Assembly: GCA_944389145.1 (NCBI GenBank)
Contig: CALXLH010000022.1
Coordinates: 26,092 to 90,091 of the forward strand
Length of the DNA stretch: 64,000 bases
Reading direction: 5' to 3'
From: an uncultured Spirochaetaceae bacterium
Lineage (GTDB): Bacteria; Spirochaetota; Spirochaetia; Sphaerochaetales; Sphaerochaetaceae
Shown here: one piece after another, positions 1-6,870 of the stretch
Position numbering within the stretch: the first letter of the stretch is position 1
How the letters are laid out: each line of letters starts with the position of its first letter
Translations under genes and position numbers: made by a program
Notes under the pieces: generated by a model
Seen by the model: only the letters and a program-made list of their open reading frames with translations
What the model was told of the DNA's origin: nothing
Database searches by the model: none

Positions 1-1
1 T

Positions 2-304
2 ACCACGGATATCTTCTATTTCTATCTGCAGGTATTCACTACCGAACCTGTGAAGGCGGTGATAGGATCGCATCCTGCATTATCTTCAACCGGTGCTTCT
101 TCCGTCCATTATACGAATCTTGGTTATTCAGGATATTCTGGAAGTGCCATGACCACCGAGGCTGTGCTGGTTGATGAGACGGATGTTGATACTACCGTTC
201 CCCGGTCATATTTCCGGGCATTGCAGTTCTCTGTACCGGTTGATGCCGTGACGAATAACACTTATTCATCATCGCTTATGGTGACTGTCTCATCGATAAA
301 CTGA
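2..304 (+). CDS. secreted beta-rich surface protein, 5' truncated by the window
   Basis: The reading frame is open to the left edge, so only the C-terminal ~100 residues are present. They are rich in Ser, Thr, Tyr and Val and end in alternating beta-strand residues (SSSLMVTVSSIN). The closing strand resembles the C-terminal strand of the intact protein 9 nt downstream, which suggests tandem paralogues. An internal GTG (position 50) is an unlikely start because the upstream codons are open and have the same composition. The general look is of a pilin or coat-type extracellular beta-sandwich subunit, but I do not recognise a family. Confidence 0.55.
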   Translation, partial: TTDIFYFYLQVFTTEPVKAVIGSHPALSSTGASSVHYTNLGYSGYSGSAMTTEAVLVDETDVDTTVPRSYFRALQFSVPVDAVTNNTYSSSLMVTVSSIN

Positions 305-313
305 GGAGTATTC

Positions 314-940
314 ATGAAAAGTATGTTCAAGCGTTTCCTGGTCCTGCTCTCAATGTCTATCCTCCTTATCGGAAGTGTTGCGGCTGATGATACCGTTTAC
401 CCGCAGTTCGATATCGTGCTGAATAAGGTTGGAGAGACAGATTATTATTTCTCGGACTTCGGCCATGAGACACGTAACCCTAGGATAGTGATAACGGATC
501 AGAATAAGACCGCACCATATACTTATGATTTCTCGTTCGTCTGGTCGATATACACTAACTCCAAGATATCCCTAATCATGAATTTCTATGCGACTGAAGC
601 AGATGTTTCAGATGGATATGGATTCATGCTTCGGCATACGGAGAATAACTCTATCGGAATAAATTATGATGTCAAATATAATAATAGCAGTAGTATTCCG
701 GTAGATGGCATTTTGGCTACCTATTCTGAAGCTCCAGAGGGGCAGGGCGTGGGAATGTTGTTATCAAACAGACAGATTCCCTTGCTGCAGAATGTGCAGG
801 TTACCCCATTGGCAGGTAACAGCGGACATGTTGATCTTACGGTCTCCATTGATCCCGCAAGGCACGCTGAGAATCACGAGTCATTCACTACGGGGCAGTA
901 TACAGGATATATAGAAGTGCAGATCCTTACAGGGAATTAG
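314..940 (+). CDS. secreted hypothetical protein, beta-rich
   Basis: A 208-residue protein with a clear Sec signal peptide: basic start, then a Leu/Ile-rich core ending near GSVAA around residue 24. The start ATG is preceded by GAGGAG. The mature part is rich in Tyr, Asn, Ser and Thr with no cysteine or catalytic motif, and ends in FTTGQYTGYIEVQIL. That ending matches the last residues of the fragment at 1382-1612 (FVTGQYSGQIIMTL), so the two are paralogues. It follows the preceding partial gene by 9 nt, probably in one operon. It is probably exported to the periplasm or cell surface as a structural or adhesive subunit; the function is not recognised. Confidence 0.6.
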   Translation: MKSMFKRFLVLLSMSILLIGSVAADDTVYPQFDIVLNKVGETDYYFSDFGHETRNPRIVITDQNKTAPYTYDFSFVWSIYTNSKISLIMNFYATEADVSDGYGFMLRHTENNSIGINYDVKYNNSSSIPVDGILATYSEAPEGQGVGMLLSNRQIPLLQNVQVTPLAGNSGHVDLTVSIDPARHAENHESFTTGQYTGYIEVQILTGN

Positions 941-960
941 GCAGGGCCTGTCTTTCTTGG

Positions 961-1341
961 TTATTTCCGCATGGTGAGATAGCTGGTACTGCTGGTGTTG
1001 CTCACCTGAACCTCCACGTATGATCCAAGGTTCTGGAATACAAGGTATGAGGTTCCGCTGAAATCGAGGTAGAGTATGTAGCGGTCGGAATCTGTTTCTG
1101 CCCAGCCTCCGTTCTGATAGGCCATGCTCATCAGATTTATCTCTTCGTATTCCCATTCCGTCCTTGTTATCGTGATATCCTCTCCTGATATCTCGCATTC
1201 ACCTATCTGAAGGTTATCTTCGTCTAGCAGTCTCCAATTTCCTTCGAGCCAGCTTGGAGGTGGTGTAATGATGAACATGCTGCAGCATATAACGCTTAAC
1301 AGCATGAGTAATGTCGTCATGGCATTGATCGTTTTTCTCAT
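961..1341 (-). CDS. small putative lipoprotein, lipocalin-like
   Basis: A 126-residue protein with an N-terminal hydrophobic stretch ending in SVICCSM, compatible with a lipoprotein lipobox. The mature part contains repeated beta-hairpin-like segments (GNWRLLD..., ITITRTEWEY..., YILYLDFSGTSYLVF), reminiscent of the small lipocalin-like sensing proteins of gut bacteria, which is a weak structural analogy. A TATAAT-like hexamer on the minus strand (1348-1353) lies only about 6 nt before the ATG, so the transcript may be nearly leaderless. Its tail faces the upstream surface-protein gene convergently. Confidence 0.5.
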   Translation of the reverse strand: MRKTINAMTTLLMLLSVICCSMFIITPPPSWLEGNWRLLDEDNLQIGECEISGEDITITRTEWEYEEINLMSMAYQNGGWAETDSDRYILYLDFSGTSYLVFQNLGSYVEVQVSNTSSTSYLTMRK

Positions 1342-1381
1342 GGCTGGATTATAGCATCCTGATCAGCTTAAGGCTTGGCTT

Positions 1382-1612
1382 ATGCGTAGGTATAGCGGAT
1401 ATTATCTTACCTCCTCTGGTGATCTGACTCTTGATGCCAAGGCAGCTCTAGATCAGGCTTCCAGGACCATTACGTTTACCAAGAACGCCGGGGTGACCGT
1501 TCCTAATCCTATCGATGTTGATATCGTCTTCGATCTGGACCTGTATAAGGCAGGGGCGTTCGTGACAGGCCAATATAGCGGCCAGATCATAATGACGCTG
1601 GAGTTTGACTGA
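1382..1612 (+). pseudogene. 3' fragment of a surface-protein paralogue
   Basis: Seventy-six codons whose last ~20 residues (FVTGQYSGQIIMTLEFD) match the C-terminus of the secreted protein at 314-940. There is no signal peptide and no clear ribosome binding site, and an in-frame stop (TAG at 1352-1354) lies just upstream. It therefore looks like the 3' remnant of a longer secreted gene. The alternative, a short cytoplasmic protein, is less likely given the export-type composition. Confidence 0.45.
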
Positions 1613-1615
1613 CGG

Positions 1616-3271
1616 TTATTTCTCCACTAGCCTGTATGTCGCCATCTTCCCTTTCCCTTCAAGCCTTAGGATGCCTTTCTGGGTAAGCTTGCGGAGGAGC
1701 CTGTATGCCCTGTCTCCTTTTACATGCAGCAGCGCCATCGCATCTTCTCTCTTTATCATTCCATCTTGCTGTCTTGCCAGCTCGATCAGTAGCTCCTCGG
1801 ATCTGATTGTCTCTATGTCTGCCTGATGTATGTATCCTGTCGGGTTCCCCTGTTTCCAATATGTCTCTGCGCTTAGGATGTATTCCCTTCCGGAGGCTGA
1901 TCCTAGGCCTTCTATCAGGCCGGATTCCACCAGTCTTTCAAGGCTGGCCTTGAGGCGCGTCCTGCTTATATGCGTAGCTTCCTCAATGTCCTTAAGGCTC
2001 AGCCTCCTGTTAGTGCGGAGCGCTGAGAGGATCAGCAGGGAATTAGTCGGGAACGTCCTTCCTGTCTTGTTTTCCTCATCAAGGAGCATCTTCATGAATG
2101 GCAGGTCAGGCTCTGCCCTCTGTATGAAGAGCCTTACATTCCGCGGTGTTGACTCCGAATAGTCTGGCAATGGCCGACCATATATCATCGAGCCTTCGAA
2201 TATGCGATCGATTCCTCTTCCGGTTCTCTCCGCAAGTCCTATCCGCTTGAACGCATCCGCAAGGGCTGGGTTGCGCCCGTGCGGCTCAACGGTAAGAAGG
2301 TTGTCAAGAGTGACCCCTTCAATGAAGCCCCCAGGGCTGTTTATCGTAAGGCCATCATCGTCTATGACGATGCGTACCATCTGCAGTATAGAGTAGTCCC
2401 TATGGCAGAAGGCATTGACGAGCCCTTCCCTAAGTGAGATCTCAGAGAATTCCGGAATGGGGATCCTGATTAGGCCATATTCTGTTTCCTTCTCGGGGTT
2501 CCAGGCCTTAATGTGGTTTTCGAGTATCTCGAATGTGGCAAGAAGAGGCTTGGAGAATTGTTCGTTCACCCGTATCTGCGTCCCTTGGAGTACCTGGAAG
2601 CTGGTCCTTGCTGTGGGTATCAGGCTGGAGAGCCTGTCCTCTTTTCCTATCAGCAGCATCCCAGTTATCGTTGGATAGGTTATTCCTTCTATCGTTCTTG
2701 TGAACTGAAGAGCCTTATCAAGATCCTCATCGCTCAATTCAAGCAGCTGATTCTCTCCTTTTCGCAGCCTGATGATGTTTCTGAGGCGGTTCCTTTCATT
2801 TGGGTCAAAGTCATCTGGTGTCGCATCTGGGAGTATGCTTGCTGAGAAATCCAGAGAACCGAGGTCGGAGAGCCTAGAGTTGATCTCAAAGGGATACATG
2901 GGGATGTTCTCCGGAGCGCCATCTATCTTAAGACGTCTCTTGAGGATCTTTCCTTCTGAGGAGGCAACGATCACCTTGCTCATCGGTATGTCTATCTTCA
3001 GGATATCATGTCCATCTTCATGTATGATCTCAGCTTGCGTGTATATTGATGGAACCGTCCTGTTTGCAATCAATGCACAGACTCCTTCTGGATCTGCATG
3101 CTTCTTATTGACTCCGGTTATGGTACCGTCATCTTCTACCCCAAGGAAGAGCGAGCCTCCCTTGGAATTCGCTATCCCCACGACTGCATCTATCAATTCG
3201 GTATCGTTAAGACCGGTCCTATCGCTCTTGAATTCGACCGTAAGGGTTTCCTTGCTTGGGGTTATCCTCAT
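1616..3271 (-). CDS. AlbA_2 / HATPase_c_4 / winged-helix regulator
   Basis: A 551-residue protein with three regions. An N-terminal Schlafen-type AlbA_2 domain (residues ~3-120) has EFKSD, IANSKGGSLFLGVEDDG and ITGV. A HATPase_c_4 domain follows near the middle (EGLVNAFCHRDYS, LTINSPGG, GRGIDRIF). The C-terminal ~150 residues form winged helices (LKDIEEATHISRTRLKASLERL). This family, often annotated RecG-like, is widespread in gut bacteria as putative regulators or phage-defence-associated proteins. Upstream in-frame codons exist, but AGGAG lies 6 nt before the ATG at 3271, so I chose that start. A cluster of TTAACACG palindromes covers the 5' region and suggests autoregulation. Confidence 0.8.
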   Translation of the reverse strand: MRITPSKETLTVEFKSDRTGLNDTELIDAVVGIANSKGGSLFLGVEDDGTITGVNKKHADPEGVCALIANRTVPSIYTQAEIIHEDGHDILKIDIPMSKVIVASSEGKILKRRLKIDGAPENIPMYPFEINSRLSDLGSLDFSASILPDATPDDFDPNERNRLRNIIRLRKGENQLLELSDEDLDKALQFTRTIEGITYPTITGMLLIGKEDRLSSLIPTARTSFQVLQGTQIRVNEQFSKPLLATFEILENHIKAWNPEKETEYGLIRIPIPEFSEISLREGLVNAFCHRDYSILQMVRIVIDDDGLTINSPGGFIEGVTLDNLLTVEPHGRNPALADAFKRIGLAERTGRGIDRIFEGSMIYGRPLPDYSESTPRNVRLFIQRAEPDLPFMKMLLDEENKTGRTFPTNSLLILSALRTNRRLSLKDIEEATHISRTRLKASLERLVESGLIEGLGSASGREYILSAETYWKQGNPTGYIHQADIETIRSEELLIELARQQDGMIKREDAMALLHVKGDRAYRLLRKLTQKGILRLEGKGKMATYRLVEK

Positions 3272-3282
3272 TTTCATGCTCC

Positions 3283-3434
3283 TTAACACGGAGGTTAACA
3301 CGCGCGTGCATTAGATTCAATATTTTTTAACACGCGCGCGTGTTAAAAACGCGTGTTAAGAAAGGTGTTTGCATCGTAATTATTTGTAAAATCTGTAGAT
3401 ATTCTAACGCATTATTAATGCATTTTAACACGCG
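3283..3434. promoter_or_regulatory. array of TTAACACGCG operator-like repeats
   Basis: Five copies of TTAACACG or its reverse complement lie at 3283, 3295, 3327, 3350 and 3425. The copy at 3327-3346 is a perfect palindrome, and its arms extend with A/T to 3324-3349. The array starts within ~12 bp of the AlbA_2/wHTH gene start and spans its presumed promoter. The layout is typical of a self-regulating DNA-binding protein; which protein binds it is inferred. Confidence 0.6.
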
Positions 3435-3473
3435 CTTCCTTGAATCAAGGTCGAGAAGATGTGCTTTCGATCG

Positions 3474-3526
3474 TTGCTGAATATGATTTCTCTGAATTTG
3501 TTTTCTCTGAAATCAGATTTAGAAAG
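3474..3526 (+). repeat. CTGAA-rich 53-bp element, copy 1
   Basis: This 53-bp element contains three CTGAA units and aligns without gaps to the element at 5249-5301 (about 42 of 53 identical by eye). In copy 2 the right end is the inverted repeat TCTGAA-N6-TTCAGA directly before a ribosome binding site. In copy 1 the right arm has decayed to TTTAGA. It sits upstream of the higBA promoter. Confidence 0.6.
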
Positions 3527-3554
3527 ATGGATTGGGAGCAAGGATATTGATTTT

Positions 3555-3624
3555 GGTATCCAAAGATACCGCTTGACAAGATCTTGTCTGCTCGGGGTAT
3601 TATAAATTACCTATCGGGTAATTT
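3555..3624 (+). promoter_or_regulatory. higBA promoter with stacked palindromic operators
   Basis: A TTGACA -35 (3573-3578) and TATTAT -10 (3598-3603) are separated by 19 bp. Three inverted repeats overlap them: GGTATC-CAAA-GATACC (3555-3570), the perfect 14-bp palindrome GACAAGATCTTGTC (3576-3589), and AAATTACC-N5-GGTAATTT (3604-3624) at the likely transcription start. Autorepression by the antitoxin of a toxin-antitoxin operon commonly uses such sites. Which palindrome is used cannot be told from sequence. Confidence 0.55.
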
Positions 3625-3651
3625 GATGATTCGATATCTCAGGGGCGTCAG

Positions 3652-4020
3652 GTGGAGATTCTATTCGCATCTAACAAGATAGAGCGGTTATGCACTGATA
3701 TGAAGGCCGCGAGGAAGTTCTTTGGGGGAGAGGAGGTATTGGTTCGAGGGCTGTTCTCTAGGATAAATGCCCTGCGTAGTGCGGATACGATAAAGGATAT
3801 CATCGTGCAGCCACCCTTCAGGTTCCATAAGCTGCATAACTGGAAAGATGGGACTGGAGGGTATTTCGCGATAGATGTTAAGACGCGGAGGGATCCCTGG
3901 AGGATAATACTGCAGCCCCTGGATCAGGAAAGGCAGCCATTCGTACCTTGTAATATAGATGAGATCGCAATGATCGTGAGAATCGTGGAGATAGAGGAGG
4001 TAAGCAAGCATTATGAGTGA
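3652..4020 (+). CDS. higB: HigB/RelE-type mRNA interferase toxin
   Basis: A 122-residue protein resembling the HigB/plasmid-maintenance killer toxin family (RelE superfold). The characteristic segment FRFHKLHNWKDGTGGYFAIDVKTRRDPWRIILQP is present across two strands. Family members cleave mRNA at the ribosome. It is a little longer than the ~90-110 residues usual for HigB. It starts at GTG just after a purine-rich stretch. The toxin gene precedes the antitoxin, as is normal for hig loci, and the two overlap by 8 nt, so they are translationally coupled. The promoter upstream carries several palindromes. Confidence 0.75.
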   Translation: MEILFASNKIERLCTDMKAARKFFGGEEVLVRGLFSRINALRSADTIKDIIVQPPFRFHKLHNWKDGTGGYFAIDVKTRRDPWRIILQPLDQERQPFVPCNIDEIAMIVRIVEIEEVSKHYE

Positions 4021-5092
4021 TTATATCGAATACAATGGCAAGATAGCCTTCCATCCCGGGTATTACATCAATGAGTGCATAGAAGCAAGCGGGCTTACGC
4101 AGAATGACTTTGCAAAGCGGCTTGGTACCACGCCTAAGAATCTCAGTATATTGGTGCGAGGAAACCAGGATCTTTCCTATGATATGGCGATGAAGCTCTC
4201 ACGGATGCTTGGCACGAGCATTGAGTACTGGCTGAACCTTCAGAGCGCATATGATGCGCTTCTGGCTGAATTCGATTCAGAGAAGGAATTGGAGAAGGAG
4301 AGACGTGTATTCGGCTTCCTTGATTACAAGTATTTCCGTACTAATTTCAGCCTGCCTGATCTGCCAAGAAGGAAGGATGAGCAGATCGCCCAGGTCAGGA
4401 GGTTCCTGGGAGTCGCCTCGCTCTCCGTACTGTCTCATAGGGATATGGCCGTGAGCTTCAGGAGTTCTAGCGGGGACATGGCGGAGGGAAGCATAATCAA
4501 GGCCAACGTGATGGTCCAGATCGCAGCTAATATCGCATTGAGGAAGGAGGCTCCTTCATACGACAGGGAAAGGTTCCGGAAGGCGATAGGGTATGCCTTG
4601 ACCCAGACTACCGCTCATGATTCCTTCTATCCAAGGCTTTGCGACGCCTTCCTTGAGGCCGGTGTCATCTTCGTTGTTCTTCCTAATATTCCGGGATCAA
4701 GGACGAATGGTGCAACCAAGAAGATCGGTAACCACATAATGCTGATGGTCAATGACCGGAGGAGCAATTCTGATACGTTCTGGTTCACGCTCTTTCATGA
4801 GATAGGACATATCATCAATGGGGATTATGGTATTTCCTTTGAGGATGAATCCGGAGATATGGAGGCTGCTGCCGATAGCTTCGCGCAGGATGCGCTTATC
4901 CCTCCGGAGGAGTATCGCCAGTTCAGGGAGGGAGATCGGTTCGACCTACAAGCGATAAAGTCGTTTGCGGCAAGTATCGGACGCGATCCTTCCATCGTGC
5001 TTGGACGGCTTCAGAATGATGGGATCATTGGATTTGATGATTGGTCGATGAATTCCTTAAGGCATAGATATAGGATACGTATGGCATATTAA
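4013..5092 (+). CDS. higA: HigA-type antitoxin with ImmA/IrrE metalloprotease domain
   Basis: A 359-residue protein. Residues ~14-80 form the HigA-type helix-turn-helix domain (PGYYINECIEASGLTQNDFAKRL ... GTSIEYWLNLQ, here in two parts). The C-terminal part is an ImmA/IrrE-type zinc protease with HEIGH at 262-266 and a downstream Glu-rich helix (DMEAAADSFAQDALIP). The fusion is a known variant of HigA antitoxins. The DNA-binding part should repress the operon and neutralise HigB, while the protease part may regulate stability or another repressor (inference). The last codons and stop (5071-5091) form a 21-bp sequence repeated exactly after the next gene. Confidence 0.8.
   Translation: MSDYIEYNGKIAFHPGYYINECIEASGLTQNDFAKRLGTTPKNLSILVRGNQDLSYDMAMKLSRMLGTSIEYWLNLQSAYDALLAEFDSEKELEKERRVFGFLDYKYFRTNFSLPDLPRRKDEQIAQVRRFLGVASLSVLSHRDMAVSFRSSSGDMAEGSIIKANVMVQIAANIALRKEAPSYDRERFRKAIGYALTQTTAHDSFYPRLCDAFLEAGVIFVVLPNIPGSRTNGATKKIGNHIMLMVNDRRSNSDTFWFTLFHEIGHIINGDYGISFEDESGDMEAAADSFAQDALIPPEEYRQFREGDRFDLQAIKSFAASIGRDPSIVLGRLQNDGIIGFDDWSMNSLRHRYRIRMAY
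5071..5091 (+). repeat. 21-bp direct repeat, copy 1 (end of higA)
   Basis: This 21-bp sequence begins TAGGATACGT and ends GCATATTA. It covers the last six codons of the antitoxin gene and most of its stop. It is repeated exactly at 6698-6718 after the next gene. Such a long exact match indicates duplication by insertion or recombination. Confidence 0.75.
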
Positions 5093-5248
5093 GCCGGTTT
5101 TTCCTGGGCCAGACGATGTGTTGGCTTTCCCTATTCTTGTCTACATTGCCTGTTTTCTATATGAAGGAGCAACGGCTATTTCCTTTATGATCGCTTTCTG
5201 GCTTTTGACAGCGCGCCTAGGCGTGATGTGGAACGTGGAATCAGGATA

Positions 5249-5301
5249 TTGCTGAATTCATTTTCTCTGAATATAATTATTCTGAAATCAAATTCAGAAA
5301 G
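5249..5301 (+). repeat. CTGAA-rich 53-bp element, copy 2
   Basis: This gap-free counterpart of 3474-3526 ends in the inverted repeat TCTGAA-ATCAAA-TTCAGA, which runs straight into the AAAGGAG ribosome binding site of the ATPase gene. It is positioned to act as an operator or RNA hairpin controlling that gene, or as the boundary of a mobile unit. Confidence 0.6.
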
Positions 5302-5311
5302 GAGTATCTGT

Positions 5312-6691
5312 ATGTTCATTGCGCGTACGAGAGAGATGGGCAAGGTGAGGGATTTCCTTGATTCCAAGGATAGTGCGATGCTCATATATGGAAGGCGGCG
5401 TGTTGGTAAGACCCGTCTCATAAAGGAGGCCCTTTCCTCCTTAGATTCTCCGGTTATCTTCTATCAATGCTCCTCAGAATCATACGAGATCAACCTTGCT
5501 GGATTCACTGATGAGCTACAGACATCATTGTCTCTGTCATTTCTTTCCTTCAGATCGTTCTATGATGCATTTTCCTTCCTTGTGTCACAAAGGAGGAAGA
5601 TCATCGTTGTCATTGATGAGTACGGTGAATTCAAGAAGTCATATGGCCCTGCTGCCTCTGATTCGATGCTCCAGAAGATAATAGACAGCCTGAAGGGCAC
5701 GGAGGTGAAGATCATAGTCTCTGGTTCGGCTGTCGCTATGATGCGAGAGCTTCTTGAGGAGCAGAATCCATTGTTCGACCGCTTTGGCTGCGTGATTAAC
5801 CTACAGGAATTTGATTATTATGATGCCTCCTTGTTCTTTCCTTCGCTCTCAAGCAGGGAGAAGGTAGCATATTACTCGATCTTCGGCGGCAGCCCTAATA
5901 TGCTTGAGGCTATTGATGCATCCTTATCCCTTGAAGAGAACATAGAGCGGCTTCTTCTTTCTCCTGATGGTAGAGGACGGTCCTTCATTGAGCGATCGCT
6001 CCTGCAGGAGTATGGGAAGATCGGACCGGCTCTGAGCCTTTTCCAGACTATCGGCAATGGTAAGAGGACATATACTGAGATAAAGGATAGGCTGGATCCT
6101 CACAATACAGGGAATCTCTCTAAGCAGCTGGATAAGTTCATCGGCAACGAGGTCGTGAAGAAGGTCAGCCCGATCAACCATAAGGATGAGAAGAAGCGTA
6201 CATTCTATACGCTTAGCGAGAATCTCATGCGTTTCTATTTCACCTATGTGCATCCTAACCGTTCACAGATAGAGGTTGTCGGGGAGGAGGCGGTATTCAG
6301 GACAAGGGTCCTTCCTTCGCTGGATACGTTTATCAGCTATCGTTTCGAGGAGATAGTGCGTTCGTATTTCTCCCGTATGGCTCGCAAGGGTATGCTGCCG
6401 GGCATCATGGATATAGGGACATACTGGTACGATGACAGATTCTCTCGCCAGAATGGTGAGTTTGACTGCGTTCTTGAGTATGCAGACGGCTATGATGTGT
6501 ATGAGGTGAAGTATCTCAGGAGGGCAATGAGTAAGGCAGAAATCGATGAGGAAGCCTCGAAGATCCGTGCGATCAGGGACTTCAAGCCTCGCCATATTGG
6601 CTTCGTATCCATTGATGGCTTTGATTCTCAGAGCCGCGGCTTTGACCTTCGGTCAGGGGATGATATCTTCTCTGAGGAGCTTGGGGACTGA
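5312..6691 (+). CDS. AAA ATPase with C-terminal PD-(D/E)xK-like region (DUF234 type)
   Basis: A 459-residue STAND/archaeal-type ATPase. Walker A is GRRRVGKT (27-34) and Walker B is IIVVIDE with D102/E103. A sensor-like strand VKIIVSGS and a helical middle region follow. The C-terminal segment has a nuclease-like pattern (GEFDCVL around D385, YEVKY with E398 and K400). These proteins are common, patchily distributed and often toxin- or defence-associated; the biochemical role is unknown. An upstream in-frame ATG at 5228 is ignored because AAAGGAG lies ~10 nt before 5312. The gene is bracketed by the CTGAA element and the 21-bp repeat. Confidence 0.8.
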   Translation: MFIARTREMGKVRDFLDSKDSAMLIYGRRRVGKTRLIKEALSSLDSPVIFYQCSSESYEINLAGFTDELQTSLSLSFLSFRSFYDAFSFLVSQRRKIIVVIDEYGEFKKSYGPAASDSMLQKIIDSLKGTEVKIIVSGSAVAMMRELLEEQNPLFDRFGCVINLQEFDYYDASLFFPSLSSREKVAYYSIFGGSPNMLEAIDASLSLEENIERLLLSPDGRGRSFIERSLLQEYGKIGPALSLFQTIGNGKRTYTEIKDRLDPHNTGNLSKQLDKFIGNEVVKKVSPINHKDEKKRTFYTLSENLMRFYFTYVHPNRSQIEVVGEEAVFRTRVLPSLDTFISYRFEEIVRSYFSRMARKGMLPGIMDIGTYWYDDRFSRQNGEFDCVLEYADGYDVYEVKYLRRAMSKAEIDEEASKIRAIRDFKPRHIGFVSIDGFDSQSRGFDLRSGDDIFSEELGD

Positions 6692-6697
6692 TTAGGT

Positions 6698-6718
6698 TAG
6701 GATACGTATGGCATATTA
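6698..6718 (+). repeat. 21-bp direct repeat, copy 2 (after ATPase gene)
   Basis: Identical to 5071-5091. Here it is non-coding, 6 bp after the ATPase stop, and is followed at once by the inverted repeat GCTTCC-CAT-GGAAGC (6719-6733). The rest of the gap to 6870 shows no gene or clear promoter that I can support. Confidence 0.75.
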
Positions 6719-6870
6719 GCTTCCCATGGAAGCATATTGGGAAATGGTGCGTTGCCTTGCCTGTTCGGCCTGTTTCCTGATACTATCTTCCCATCCGAGC
6801 CTAGGAGGACCGAAGCGAGGATTCGACTTTATGACTGACGGGGAAGACCATCTGACCCGGAGGAGGCTAT

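Noticed and set aside
705..1198. Open frames overlapping the surface-protein genes
   Set aside because: They are off-frame shadows of genes with clear signal peptides and have no ribosome binding sites.
5312..6691. Transposase or integrase function for the ATPase
   Set aside because: It has a Walker-type ATPase and nuclease-like tail but no DDE, tyrosine or serine recombinase motif, so mobility of the cassette cannot be assigned to it.
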